A stretch of 23,278 bases of DNA from CAZVRZ01 sp964629965 (lineage in GTDB: Bacteria > Chloroflexota > Anaerolineae > Anaerolineales > UBA4823), in the NCBI GenBank assembly GCA_964629965.1, contig CAZVRZ010000084.1, positions 1-23,278 on the forward strand, in the 5' to 3' direction. The notes below the pieces were generated by a model. The model ran no database searches. It saw nothing but the letters and a program-made list of their open reading frames with translations, and was not told the origin of the DNA. The position numbers and the translations under genes are program-made. Below are positions 8,290 to 15,510 of this stretch, in pieces. The first letter of the stretch is position 1. Every line of letters begins with the position of its first letter.

Positions 8290-9060
8290 TCATGGAGTTA
8301 CAGTGGGCGGCAGCGCCTCGGGGAGTGCAGGCTCAGTGGGCTGTGGGCCCCAATACCAAATTCCATCCCGGGCATGCTGGGCCACATATTCTAAGACGCT
8401 TTCCAATTCAGCCTGGTTCCGCACCAGGGTTGCCTGGGGGCCGGTCAGTTCGGGGTATTTGCCCAACATGATCTGCTTCATCAGCCGACCATAATTTTGT
8501 GTCCCAGGGCGAGCGTTAATCCCTTTTTCTTGTAATAGCCCATTGACAATCTGTTTCGCTGGGCGCGCCTGATATCCTGCGCACTCTCGGATGCCGCCTG
8601 CGCCCAACCCAGAGCCGTCTTGGGCGCTCAAGATAACATATACGCAACCAGGTTGAGGCGCGGCAGGTGCCGATTCTTGAACGGGGGGATCAACCTGCCA
8701 CTGACCCTCGAAGAGCACCAGCCAGACCCTGGCAGCCTCTGGAGATGGGGTGTAATCTGTTACCCCAGGTTGGGTTGTACGGGTTTTGGCTTCGGCATAG
8801 CCCATCGTTTGCGCATCATAAGGCAGGATTTCTCCTACAGCACACAAACGCGTCGTGCTCAGATAAACCTGTGCTGCAATGAATGCCTGAGCAGGGTTTT
8901 CGATTGGAATACCTGGTTGAAAAGCCGCCAGGGTAGCAGCAGGGATCGGTGAATGGGATGGAGCGGATGCTAGCCTGGCGTACAAAAACAGGCTTACAGT
9001 CAAACCAATGATCAGAAAAGTAACCAGCATTCCGGCGCGTATAAGTTTTTGGCATCTCAT
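8290..9060 (-). CDS. Membrane-anchored protein of unknown function
   Basis: I chose the ATG at 9060, giving 256 residues. The frame extends 10 codons upstream to an ATG at 9090, but that would overlap the preceding gene, while 9060 leaves an 11-base gap with a weak AGAGAG ribosome site. The protein begins with basic residues and one membrane helix (AGMLVTFLIIGLTVSLFLY). A mixed extracytoplasmic domain follows, with a conserved-looking block (FEGQWQVDPP) resembling the last strands of small NTF2-like or DUF4878-type domains. It ends in a Pro/Thr-rich tail. No family is assigned. It is third in the five-gene cluster, 11 bases before the propeller gene. Confidence 0.7.
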   Translation of the reverse strand: MRCQKLIRAGMLVTFLIIGLTVSLFLYARLASAPSHSPIPAATLAAFQPGIPIENPAQAFIAAQVYLSTTRLCAVGEILPYDAQTMGYAEAKTRTTQPGVTDYTPSPEAARVWLVLFEGQWQVDPPVQESAPAAPQPGCVYVILSAQDGSGLGAGGIRECAGYQARPAKQIVNGLLQEKGINARPGTQNYGRLMKQIMLGKYPELTGPQATLVRNQAELESVLEYVAQHARDGIWYWGPQPTEPALPEALPPTVTP

Positions 9061-9071
9061 CACTTTGCTCT

Positions 9072-9527
9072 CTATTTCGCTTCGCACCAAAATTGAAGTT
9101 CTGCCTGGGAGGTTGGATTGTAAACATAGTGCAATCCGGTGAATCCATGCCCGCCTTCCATTGAGTAAGTATAGGTGTATGGCATTTCGAGGAACTGGTA
9201 TAACACAGCCATGAGTTCATGCTTATCACCCGGCAGAGTCACCCAGACCTTCAGACTGCCCGCTTCTTCCCTGTTTTCCCTGAATAGCTGCGCATGAAAC
9301 ATCAGATCGGGATATTCCACCACCTTTTGTTCGTCTTGGAATGTCAATATGATGTTCGCCTGCTGTTCATTCGAAACTGTAACGCTCGAGCGATAAAAAG
9401 TGGAGCATGTGACCGATGCAGGCGCTTTAGGGCTGGGAGTTCGGGTTAGCATCGTAGGCTGGCTGCAACCAAACACCAGACAAGCAATAAAACCAATCCA
9501 AGAGATGATCAACAACTGCCGGCGCAT
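9072..9527 (-). CDS. Small lipoprotein of unknown function
   Basis: The 151-residue product has a clear lipoprotein signal: MRRQLLIISWIGFIACLVFGC with lipobox LVFGC, so Cys21 should be lipidated. A Thr/Pro-rich spacer follows, then a domain of about 110 residues with alternating strands and aromatic residues (FLEMPYTYTYSMEGG). A strong ribosome site AGAGGAGAG precedes the ATG. The domain is not recognised. The gene is second in the cluster, so three adjacent products carry an export or anchor signal. Confidence 0.72.
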   Translation of the reverse strand: MRRQLLIISWIGFIACLVFGCSQPTMLTRTPSPKAPASVTCSTFYRSSVTVSNEQQANIILTFQDEQKVVEYPDLMFHAQLFRENREEAGSLKVWVTLPGDKHELMAVLYQFLEMPYTYTYSMEGGHGFTGLHYVYNPTSQAELQFWCEAK

Positions 9528-9543
9528 GTATCTCTCCTCTTTT

Positions 9544-9783
9544 CTAGACCATCCCTACTTTTCGTTGACTGGAGCGGTTCACGCTCAAATATAACCCAGC
9601 CCATGCCAGTATATCCATCCATAAGGCCCATCCATCCAGGTGCCAGCGAATGGTCCAAAGATTTTTTGGCAGGTATTCGATCAGGGGGACAGGCAGAATA
9701 GTAGCGGGTAGGTTTACCTGGCAGCCAGTCAGCAAGAGGCAGAAGGTAATCCACAGCATGAAAAGAGGTGTTTTGTGGCTCAT
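9544..9783 (-). CDS. Very small lipoprotein with an additional hydrophobic segment
   Basis: The ATG at 9783 is chosen over the TTG at 9786 because AAGGGAT lies at normal distance before it. The 79-residue product has a lipobox LLLTGC in its first 21 residues. A Trp-rich hydrophobic stretch (DGWALWMDILAWAGLYL) and a basic tail (SSQRK) follow, so it probably spans or hugs the membrane. No family is recognised. It heads the five-gene cluster that ends at 5552 and is 16 bases from the next gene. A promoter should lie in 9784-9924, but I could not choose a convincing one. Confidence 0.6.
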   Translation of the reverse strand: MSHKTPLFMLWITFCLLLTGCQVNLPATILPVPLIEYLPKNLWTIRWHLDGWALWMDILAWAGLYLSVNRSSQRKVGMV

Positions 9784-9863
9784 CAATCAATCCCTTGATC
9801 TTGATCCATTTTAGCCTACTTTGTCAGAGTGGGCTACAGACTACCGTTCAGAGCTGTTACTAT

Positions 9864-9921
9864 TTGATCAATGTGAAGAGTTGCCTGGAGCGGCCTGCCT
9901 CTGGCTAGCGGGGTGGGTTTA
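9864..9921 (+). repeat. Dispersed hairpin repeat, copy B (lacks the inner hairpin)
   Basis: It aligns with copy A from GTGAAGAG through GCCTGG.GCGGCCTGCC with about three differences, then skips the inner hairpin, then matches again at GGCTAGCGGGGTGGGTTTA. The left terminal CACCCCG is changed to CAATG, so the outer stem is weakened. Its right end lies 3 bases from the stop of the DUF7003-like gene. Confidence 0.6.
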
Positions 9922-9924
9922 TTT

Positions 9925-11052
9925 TTATAGACTACCGCCCTCTGGCCAATTGCGCCAGTGGGTATTGGGCGCTTGCGTAGGCTGGTAGTAAGACACATCC
10001 CCGCTGGCCAGCACTGCGGCGATCTGGCGGAAGGTTTCGCTCTGGCTGGGCAGTTCACCCCTGCTCAGGTCTGGATGATGCCATTCATCCAGGCGCAGCG
10101 CCAGCGGCAGGCGCACGGTTAATCGTTCGTACAGTTCTTCGTCTGTCGCCAGCAGCAAAGCACGCTGTTCCGGGATCAAACTGCGCAGCAATTCAGCCGC
10201 TGTGATAGATGGCGGCTCTGCCAGTTCGATTCCCTTGCCTGCAAGCGCCTCGCGAGAAAGGTCAAGGCTGACGGCAGTGTCTCGAATATAGAGCGTACGC
10301 GCACCTTCTCGCACATGCCAATCATAATCATCTTGAAATGTCGGACCGTCAAAGCCATCCCGAGTCAAACGCAGAAAATCTTCGTTGGCTATGCCTGGGG
10401 AACGTCGAATGCAGGTGCCAAAACAATACAGGCAGTTCTCGATCCCATGATGATCACCGGCGCGGGGATTATATCCGATCACTTCAATGATCAGCGCCCA
10501 ATCGTTGGCATTCCGATACGCGCTTAACCTGGTATCCGCCAGGTAAACATAACCATGGTCCAGGATAGGAAAGGTATAGTTGCTCGCGCACCTATCCAGT
10601 TGTTGTAAAATGCCTTTTGCCCTTGGGTCGCTGCCTGGCATTTGAAAATACTGCGATTCACGCTGAACTTTCCAGTGGAAAAAGCGTTGTTGAACAGCCC
10701 ACCCCAATCTTTCTACTGAATTTTTAGGGTAGAGACGGTTCGGATAAAGTTGTAGCCATTCTGGGATAGTTAAATAAAAACTCATGATGAACTCAAAGAC
10801 AAGCGCGCCTGCCGATGCACCCAATAAAAAGGCAACCAATAAAATCGCCAACATAATGAGAGCTTCCAGACCATTCAGAGGATCACGGACGATATTCAGC
10901 CGGATCAACAAAAATGTGGCCTGCAAGCAGGCATATAACCCAGGAACGAGTATAAATACGGCGTTTCCTAAAATAACCACCAATTGTCGCCTGGCTTGCC
11001 GGCGAATTTCGGCGTCAGCGCGCCTGTCCCGGGTAGATTTCTGTTTAATCAT
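9925..11052 (-). CDS. DUF7003-type protein fused to an N-terminal membrane domain
   Basis: This is a 375-residue product. Residues about 25-115 hold two or three hydrophobic helices (LVVILGNAVFILVPGLYACL; LIMLAILLVAFLLGASAGAL). From about residue 150 the sequence matches a family I recall as DUF7003: ILDHGYVYLADTRLSAYR, WALIIEVIGYNPRAGDHHG, DEWHHPDLSRGELPS and the C-terminal NTHWRNWPEGGSL. Family members I remember are mostly the soluble domain alone, so the membrane-anchored form is unusual. Biochemical function is unknown; the conserved Trp, His and Asp residues suggest a binding or catalytic pocket. A ribosome site AAAGGGC precedes the ATG. The stop lies 3 bases from repeat copy B. Confidence 0.78.
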   Translation of the reverse strand: MIKQKSTRDRRADAEIRRQARRQLVVILGNAVFILVPGLYACLQATFLLIRLNIVRDPLNGLEALIMLAILLVAFLLGASAGALVFEFIMSFYLTIPEWLQLYPNRLYPKNSVERLGWAVQQRFFHWKVQRESQYFQMPGSDPRAKGILQQLDRCASNYTFPILDHGYVYLADTRLSAYRNANDWALIIEVIGYNPRAGDHHGIENCLYCFGTCIRRSPGIANEDFLRLTRDGFDGPTFQDDYDWHVREGARTLYIRDTAVSLDLSREALAGKGIELAEPPSITAAELLRSLIPEQRALLLATDEELYERLTVRLPLALRLDEWHHPDLSRGELPSQSETFRQIAAVLASGDVSYYQPTQAPNTHWRNWPEGGSL

Positions 11053-11150
11053 CGGTTCTTGCCCTTTCCCATGCCTGTGATAAAACCTGTGGCGCCTACC
11101 TCCTCACCACACTTCTCCCATTGTACATCGAGCAGGTTCTGTAAATCCAG

Positions 11151-11181
11151 GGTTGCCTGCTTTGTTCCAGCAGCGGCAACC
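11151..11181. repeat. Strong hairpin between two minus-strand genes
   Basis: GGTTGCC (11151-11157) pairs with GGCAACC (11175-11181), and inside them TGCT pairs with AGCA around the loop TTGTTCC. It lies 23 bases past the end of the small membrane protein gene. There is no T-run, so it is either a weak or factor-dependent terminator or an RNA-stabilising hairpin. Confidence 0.5.
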
Positions 11182-11203
11182 GATCATACCTCTAACAATC
11201 GCT

Positions 11204-11716
11204 TTATCTGGCCTGCCGAATATCCAGATGCCAACAGTCACCCTGATACCACATATTGACCTGCAAACGGCGTCCATCTGCAAACTCAGCCCAAAAATCA
11301 TATTCGCCCAAAAGATCGTCGAACCCTGCAACCTGATATTTCGACGAATCTGTAACTGGAAGAGAATCACTGTTCGGGGTAACACAGTATGCTTCCTTCT
11401 CAGTCTGGCCCTGAATTTGGGCTTTCACAAAACCGTCAAAGGCAGATAAAGCCCTGCCTTCACGAATTTTCGCGTTCGCATCCAACATCAGAGGCATCAA
11501 TAAACTCGTCGAGAGAATGGTTGCTAGCAAAGCGCCGGCCAATGTTTTCCACATCTTCCAGCCAGGGAATAATTTCACCAACCCGGCCAGGCTAATCAAG
11601 CCCAGGCCAATTAACATCCAGGGGAGCAAGCCAAAAAGTAGCGTAAGCGTGCTGCCATTCACAACCAACGCCACGGCAACTACAACCCAGACGATCAGCC
11701 CTATCAATCCTATCAT
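11204..11716 (-). CDS. Small membrane protein with an extracytoplasmic C-terminal domain
   Basis: The 170-residue product begins with three predicted membrane helices within the first 80 residues (LIGLIVWVVVAVALVV; LLFGLLPWMLIGLGLISL; LAGALLATILSTSLLMPLML). A polar domain of about 90 residues follows, containing two Cys (YCVTP and GDCWHLDI) that could form a disulfide if exported. No family is recognised. It is 95 bases downstream of the deacetylase gene and 151 bases upstream of the DUF7003-type gene, all on the minus strand, so co-transcription is possible but not shown. Confidence 0.65.
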   Translation of the reverse strand: MIGLIGLIVWVVVAVALVVNGSTLTLLFGLLPWMLIGLGLISLAGLVKLFPGWKMWKTLAGALLATILSTSLLMPLMLDANAKIREGRALSAFDGFVKAQIQGQTEKEAYCVTPNSDSLPVTDSSKYQVAGFDDLLGEYDFWAEFADGRRLQVNMWYQGDCWHLDIRQAR

Positions 11717-11812
11717 TTGCTGCTGAAACCCTCCCCATAAAACTCGGCTTCTACCGTAATCCTGCCACTAATATGCTGATTGAACACCTCCAACTCCTCT
11801 GCAAAAAAGCCA

Positions 11813-12811
11813 TCACTCCCTCAACGCGTCCACATGTGCCGTTGCCACAGCAACTACTACCGGTAATTCATACCCGCCGCCATGCACAGAAAGAATGGGA
11901 CAGGCGACACGATTCGCCAGCGCGGTGACAATTTTTGTGAGCCGCACATAATCATCGTTCGTCCAATTCATCACCCCACGGCCATGGTCACCCACATGTG
12001 CATCATAGCCGGAGAAGATTGAGATGTAATCCGGCATCCAGGGAATATTTTCAACTGCTTCGCGAAAAGCCGGGATGATATTGTCTGCCCGGTAACAGCG
12101 GCCAGGCAGGTGCATTTGTTCCATCCATTCATCGCCAAAAGTGTCCGCCAATACGGGAAGGTTACAGTGGCCGATTTCCTCTGCATAAGTTGTGGTTGCC
12201 ATCCGCAGGCCTCCAGAAACCGCCATGTACAGGTCTCCCAGGCTGTGGATGCTGATACAGTGAACGCTCGGATCACGGGCAAAGATGGACTGTGTGCCAT
12301 CCCCGTGGTGCAGATCCCAATCCACGATCAAGATTTTTGCAAAGCCGTTCTCCTGGGCATAGCGGGCCGCAGCAGCCTGTGGGTTCAAAATGCAGTATCC
12401 ATGCCCCCAGTCAGCATGGGCGTGATGGCCGCCCAGGCTGAAACAATAACTCCGCAAAACCTTGCCTTGTCTGGCCTGGTCAATCGCCTCGAACATACCG
12501 CCCAGACTGTACAGGTATCCCGGTAAACAGAACTCCAGCCCTTCGCAGCCGATACCCATCCTGGGTGGTTGTTCCACGGAATTTCCCTCACTCATCGCCA
12601 GTAACTGCGCCAGGTATGCCGGGCTATGAACGCGTTGGTAATCTTGCAGCGTTGCCTGCCGCAAAGCAAGTTCTGGGCAGGAGCGTAAAATACTGTGCAG
12701 CTCTTGCCTTACCTGATTGAAATACGGCCAGGAGTGACCACTAAATTGAACCTGTTCTGCCGGTTTGGACAGCATTGTAGTTTCGGGATTCAGGTAAGTA
12801 TAAACATCCAT
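11813..12811 (-). CDS. Histone-deacetylase-family (AcuC/acetylpolyamine-type) zinc hydrolase
   Basis: This 332-residue protein keeps the landmarks of the arginase-deacetylase fold: the His pair in GGHHAH (residues 129-130), the zinc ligands in DWDLHHGDGTQ (Asp166, His168), a third ligand in FSGYDAH (Asp270), and the GGGYEL tyrosine near the C-terminus. Family members remove acetyl or other acyl groups from lysine, polyamines or similar amides. The usual segment after the SIH motif is replaced by SLGDLYMAVSGG, so the substrate pocket may be atypical. Its ATG overlaps the stop of the Fic gene by one base (TAATG), giving tight translational coupling. The substrate cannot be read from sequence. 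A role in reversing a protein acylation is an inference from the coupling. Confidence 0.9.
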   Translation of the reverse strand: MDVYTYLNPETTMLSKPAEQVQFSGHSWPYFNQVRQELHSILRSCPELALRQATLQDYQRVHSPAYLAQLLAMSEGNSVEQPPRMGIGCEGLEFCLPGYLYSLGGMFEAIDQARQGKVLRSYCFSLGGHHAHADWGHGYCILNPQAAAARYAQENGFAKILIVDWDLHHGDGTQSIFARDPSVHCISIHSLGDLYMAVSGGLRMATTTYAEEIGHCNLPVLADTFGDEWMEQMHLPGRCYRADNIIPAFREAVENIPWMPDYISIFSGYDAHVGDHGRGVMNWTNDDYVRLTKIVTALANRVACPILSVHGGGYELPVVVAVATAHVDALRE

Positions 12812-13971
12812 TAGCGTGCATCTGCTGCATCACCATCGCTGATGACCTGCCAGATGGCCCGGGCCAGGTATATCTTGCCCCATTCGCGGCCGGTAATTTC
12901 TTCAACAATCCCAGCATCGGCCAACGCCGCAATCGCTTTGCGGGCAGTGGGGTGCGAAACCTGCAAGAGTTCTTCTGCCCTGGCCGCTGTCAAATAGGGG
13001 TTCTGGAACAACGGGTCAATCAAATTCAGGGCGCGCGGCTGATTTTTCAATGCCTGGCGGTAGCCTTCGCGCAAATCCATCAGGCGGCTGGTTTGTTCCA
13101 GCGCCTGGTGGGCGGTTTCATTGACCCCATTCAAGAAGTAAATGATCCACTGCTCCCACTCGCCATGCGTGCGCACACGCTGCAGTAAATCGTAATAGTC
13201 CTGGCGGTTGGTTTCAAAGTAGGAGGACAAATACAACAGCGGCTGCGATAAACGCGCGCGCTCGATCAAGAATAGGCCGATCAGCAGACGGCCCACCCTG
13301 CCGTTGCCATCCAGAAAGGGGTGCAGGGCTTCAAAGTGCTCGTGCAGCATAGCGCATTGGATCAAATCAGGGAAAACGCCCCGCAGGTGCAAGAACTTCT
13401 CCCAATTATCCAGCGCCGGCATCAATTCATCTGGCGGCGGTGGAACATACGGCGCAGTGGACAGCGTACTACCGGCCGGCCCAATCCAGTTCTGGCTGCG
13501 GCGAAATTCGCCCGGCGTGGCATGTTCGCCGCGCACGCCTTGCATCAGCCTGGCATGTACTTCACGAACCAAACGTAGGGAGAGCGGCAGATCGGCCAGG
13601 CGTTGAATACCATATTCCAGCGCCTGAACATAGTTGCGCACTTCCTGGATATCCACATTTTCAACGCGCCTGCCTTCCGCTTCCACGTCTTCCAGCCATA
13701 GCTCGTTCATTCCTGTGTGCGTCCCCTCGATCCGCGACGACTGCACCGCCTCACGCCGGATATAGGATGCGATTAATAGATGTGGGTTTGGCAGGTGCCT
13801 GCCCAGACCGGAAAGCTCGCTTAGCGCCGCATCTGCCTGCGAGAGCGCTAAAACCATCTCCTGCGAGTAGATAATTGCCGGCGGCAGCGGGGCGGGGATA
13901 AAGGCCAGGTAGCCCGTGGGCATCTGGATGACTTTCCCAGCTTGTGGAGCATGAAAATCACTGCGTTTCAT
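12811..13971 (-). CDS. Fic-family adenylyltransferase with N-terminal inhibitory motif and C-terminal winged helix
   Basis: This 386-residue protein has a Fic core motif HPFLDGNGRVGR (217-228) with the catalytic His217 and the phosphate-binding loop intact. Such enzymes usually transfer AMP to Ser, Thr or Tyr of target proteins. An inhibitory helix motif (S/T)xxxE(G/N) appears as SSRIEG (residues 78-83), marking the class with the inhibitor N-terminal of the core. A C-terminal winged helix (YLTAARAEELLQVSHPTARKAIAAL, split by wing residues to about 375) should bind DNA. The gene is preceded by a strong promoter packed with three palindromes, which fits autoregulation by that winged helix. The next gene starts within its stop codon. 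Confidence 0.92.
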   Translation of the reverse strand: MKRSDFHAPQAGKVIQMPTGYLAFIPAPLPPAIIYSQEMVLALSQADAALSELSGLGRHLPNPHLLIASYIRREAVQSSRIEGTHTGMNELWLEDVEAEGRRVENVDIQEVRNYVQALEYGIQRLADLPLSLRLVREVHARLMQGVRGEHATPGEFRRSQNWIGPAGSTLSTAPYVPPPPDELMPALDNWEKFLHLRGVFPDLIQCAMLHEHFEALHPFLDGNGRVGRLLIGLFLIERARLSQPLLYLSSYFETNRQDYYDLLQRVRTHGEWEQWIIYFLNGVNETAHQALEQTSRLMDLREGYRQALKNQPRALNLIDPLFQNPYLTAARAEELLQVSHPTARKAIAALADAGIVEEITGREWGKIYLARAIWQVISDGDAADAR

Positions 13972-13992
13972 CAGTTTTGCTTTGTAAGCCTT

Positions 13993-14042
13993 CTTTCAAA
14001 GATGATGCGACTTTGAAAGAATATATCATATTTCTTTCAAAG
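13993..14042. promoter_or_regulatory. Three-copy palindromic operator upstream of the Fic gene
   Basis: The 9-bp palindrome CTTTSAAAG occurs at 13993-14001, 14011-14019 and 14034-14042. The first two form a longer perfect inverted repeat with 11-bp arms (TTCTTTCAAAG/CTTTGAAAGAA, 9-base spacer). The copy at 14034 fills the promoter spacer up to the -35 box, the middle one abuts the -10 box, and the third covers the start of the transcript. This is a repressor layout. Confidence 0.72.
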
Positions 14043-14047
14043 GTCAA
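14020..14047 (-). promoter_or_regulatory. Sigma70-type promoter of the Fic-deacetylase operon
   Basis: On the minus strand, -35 TTGACC (14047-14042) and -10 TATATT (14025-14020) are separated by 16 bases. Each differs from consensus at one position. The transcript would start near 14013, about 40 bases before the ATG at 13971. Confidence 0.7.
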
Positions 14048-14167
14048 GTGTGGCTTTAAAAGCGATTGTCATACAACTATCTTTCGCGGAATATTTTAGA
14101 ACCGGTTCCCCAAAAACAAGATTTTAGAAATGTAGCGTTTTAGCATAAAGTTTTTACGAAAAACACC

Positions 14168-14197
14168 AAAAAATGCCACTAAATAAAAAAAGTGGCA
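14168..14197 (-). terminator. Terminator-like hairpin in AT-rich DNA
   Basis: Perfect 7-bp arms TGCCACT (14174-14180) and AGTGGCA (14191-14197) flank a 10-base AT loop. Read on the minus strand the hairpin is followed by a T-run (14173-14168). No gene ends directly before it on that strand. It may serve the toxin-antitoxin operon 400 bases upstream or be a relic of the transposon. Confidence 0.5.
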
Positions 14198-14260
14198 AAT
14201 TCGATTTATTTTCGTCGAATTAATAAGTGCTATGAAAAAAACAGAAAACTTATTTCTTCC

Positions 14261-14443
14261 GTTATGTGCAGTTTCGCTGCCGGTCTGAGAAGAGATCATA
14301 ACGCTATGAAAATGGCGCTTTCCCATCCTTTAAGTAACGGTCAGGTTGAAGCCCAGAATAATCGACTAAAGCTGATCAAGCGAAAAATGCAGGGGCGTGC
14401 GAAGCTCGATTTACTGAAACAGCGAGTGATGTACAACGAGTGA
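14261..14443 (+). pseudogene. ISL3-family transposase, C-terminal remnant
   Basis: The frame from about 14261 to the stop at 14441-14443 encodes the last 60 residues of an ISL3-type DDE transposase: FAAGLRRDHNAMKMAL, then LSNGQVEAQNNRLKLIKR and GRAKLDLLKQRVMY. The glutamate in NGQVEAQ corresponds to the last acid of the DDE triad. The upstream 70 bases are AT-rich and no longer match, so only the 3' end of the gene survives. A little further on, frames around 14490 still contain an SFTK-like tail seen after such transposases, interrupted by stops. Confidence 0.78.
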
Positions 14444-14609
14444 ATCTACAGGAATACTGGCTTGACAAGAAACCACATCAATCTTTCACGAAGTAGATCC
14501 TGGTCCAAGAACCAGCGTGCGTAGAAGGCAAAAACTTGCCCTTCGACCTGCCCATTGCTTCCAGAATAGGCAAGACAGCTTTCACTATCTTGTAATCGTT
14601 GCACAGGCT
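14444..14609. other. Non-coding stretch, decayed 3' end of the transposon
   Basis: No gene is seen. The bases around 14490-14505 (TTTCACGAAGTAGATCC) resemble the terminal part of ISL3-type elements, where an FTK-like tail and a CGAAGAGCC-like end are expected. The match is too decayed to define the element end. Confidence 0.35.
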
Positions 14610-14903
14610 TTAGCGAGATGTTGCTTGCAATCTCATGCCAAGGGCATTGATTACTTTTAGAATAGTAGCGAAATCCGGGTGACCTTCAGGAGATAGCGCT
14701 TTATAAAGGCTTGTGCGTCCCAAACCGGCTTTTTCTGCAATTTGAGCCATGCCTTTTGCTCTCGCAATATCTCCAAGAACTGCCGATATGAGTGCGGGAT
14801 CGCCATCTTCAAAAGCAGCCTCTAAATACATTACCATATCTTCATCCGTCTCCAGATGTTCTGAGGCGTCCCATAAACTTGTCGTTATTTTCTCTTTTTT
14901 CAT
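14610..14903 (-). CDS. higA: HigA-like antitoxin (XRE-type)
   Basis: This is a 97-residue antitoxin of the addiction-module antidote family. The N-terminus (TSLWDASEHLETDEDMVMYLEAAF) is the short conserved region that precedes the HTH in this family. The helix-turn-helix is MAQIAEKAGLGRTSLYKALS, and the C-terminus has the usual DFATILKVINALGM. It neutralises the toxin encoded just upstream by binding it and represses the shared promoter. Its ATG overlaps the toxin stop by 4 bases (ATGA). The toxin-first order is that of HigBA pairs. Confidence 0.9.
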   Translation of the reverse strand: MKKEKITTSLWDASEHLETDEDMVMYLEAAFEDGDPALISAVLGDIARAKGMAQIAEKAGLGRTSLYKALSPEGHPDFATILKVINALGMRLQATSR

Positions 14904-15205
14904 TTGGATTGATCCTTTAAACTTTGTGCAAGTTCATGCGCTTTCAGGATATCCTTTGATTGTGTGGATTTATCGCCGCCACAAAGCAAGATAACAATGA
15001 GATTACCTTGTTTTACAAAATAAACTCGATATCCAGCACCATAATCTATTTTTAGTTCAGAAACACCATTTCCAACCGGCTGTACATCACCAAAGTTTCC
15101 TAAAGAGACTCTCTTGATTCGAACATCAATCCTTGCTTTTGCCCTTTTGTCATTAAGGGAATGGAACCATTTCTTATATGTGTCCGTTTCGCGAATCTCG
15201 ATCAT
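14900..15205 (-). CDS. higB: HigB/RelE-ParE superfamily toxin (phage Gp49-like)
   Basis: The 101-residue toxin has the fold signature of the Gp49-like branch: ETDTYKKWFHSLNDKRAKARI, then the conserved GNFGDVQPVGNGVSELKIDYG, GYRVYFVKQG and ILLCGGDKSTQSKDI. RelE-family members of this type cleave mRNA at the ribosome. Length is normal and nothing suggests truncation, so the pair should be active. It is the first gene of the operon, with promoter and operator directly upstream. Confidence 0.9.
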   Translation of the reverse strand: MIEIRETDTYKKWFHSLNDKRAKARIDVRIKRVSLGNFGDVQPVGNGVSELKIDYGAGYRVYFVKQGNLIVILLCGGDKSTQSKDILKAHELAQSLKDQSK

Positions 15206-15213
15206 ATAAGCTT

Positions 15214-15242
15214 ATTGTATCCCGCGAGATACAAGGAGTCAA
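15214..15242 (-). promoter_or_regulatory. Promoter and operator of the toxin-antitoxin operon
   Basis: On the minus strand, -35 TTGACT (15242-15237) and -10 TACAAT (15219-15214) are exactly 17 bases apart. A perfect 7-bp inverted repeat, TTGTATC (15215-15221) and GATACAA (15228-15234), fills the spacer and covers the -10 box. This is the expected site for HigA-type autorepression. The toxin ATG is 9 bases beyond the -10 box, so the leader is very short or absent. Confidence 0.72.
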
Positions 15243-15510
15243 TAGTCTCCATCCCACCAGTTTTACCTGAGTGTCTTTCTGACTGTGAGTTTCGCAGGAT
15301 ACTTTTGAGAATTGACGGATTCTTGTTTTGTTTCTGAATGCGCTTAAAATCGCGCTTGACCTGATTGGAATAGAAGATCGTCGGCATTGCTCGTCCAGTT
15401 CATAAATAGCACACAAGATTATTAATTCGGCTGATTTACCCCTCTTGGTTCGGCCTTTCACTAAAATTGCGGGAGAGCCATAAAAAATATGCAGAAAACC
15501 CACATAGTTA
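15243..15510. other. Stretch with degraded sequence only
   Basis: A 61-codon minus-strand frame (15202-15387) begins like a RelE/YafQ-type toxin (SNQVKRDFKRIQKQ) but then runs through the toxin-antitoxin promoter with unrelated sequence. It may be a toxin fragment, but I do not call it a gene. Bases 15440-15480 contain TTTCACTAAAATTGCGGGAG, which resembles the tail of ISL3-type elements. No intact gene is seen. Confidence 0.4.

Noticed and set aside
15202..15387. 61-codon minus-strand frame starting like a RelE/YafQ toxin
   Set aside because: After about 30 residues it reads through the promoter and operator of the toxin-antitoxin pair; at most it is a fragment.
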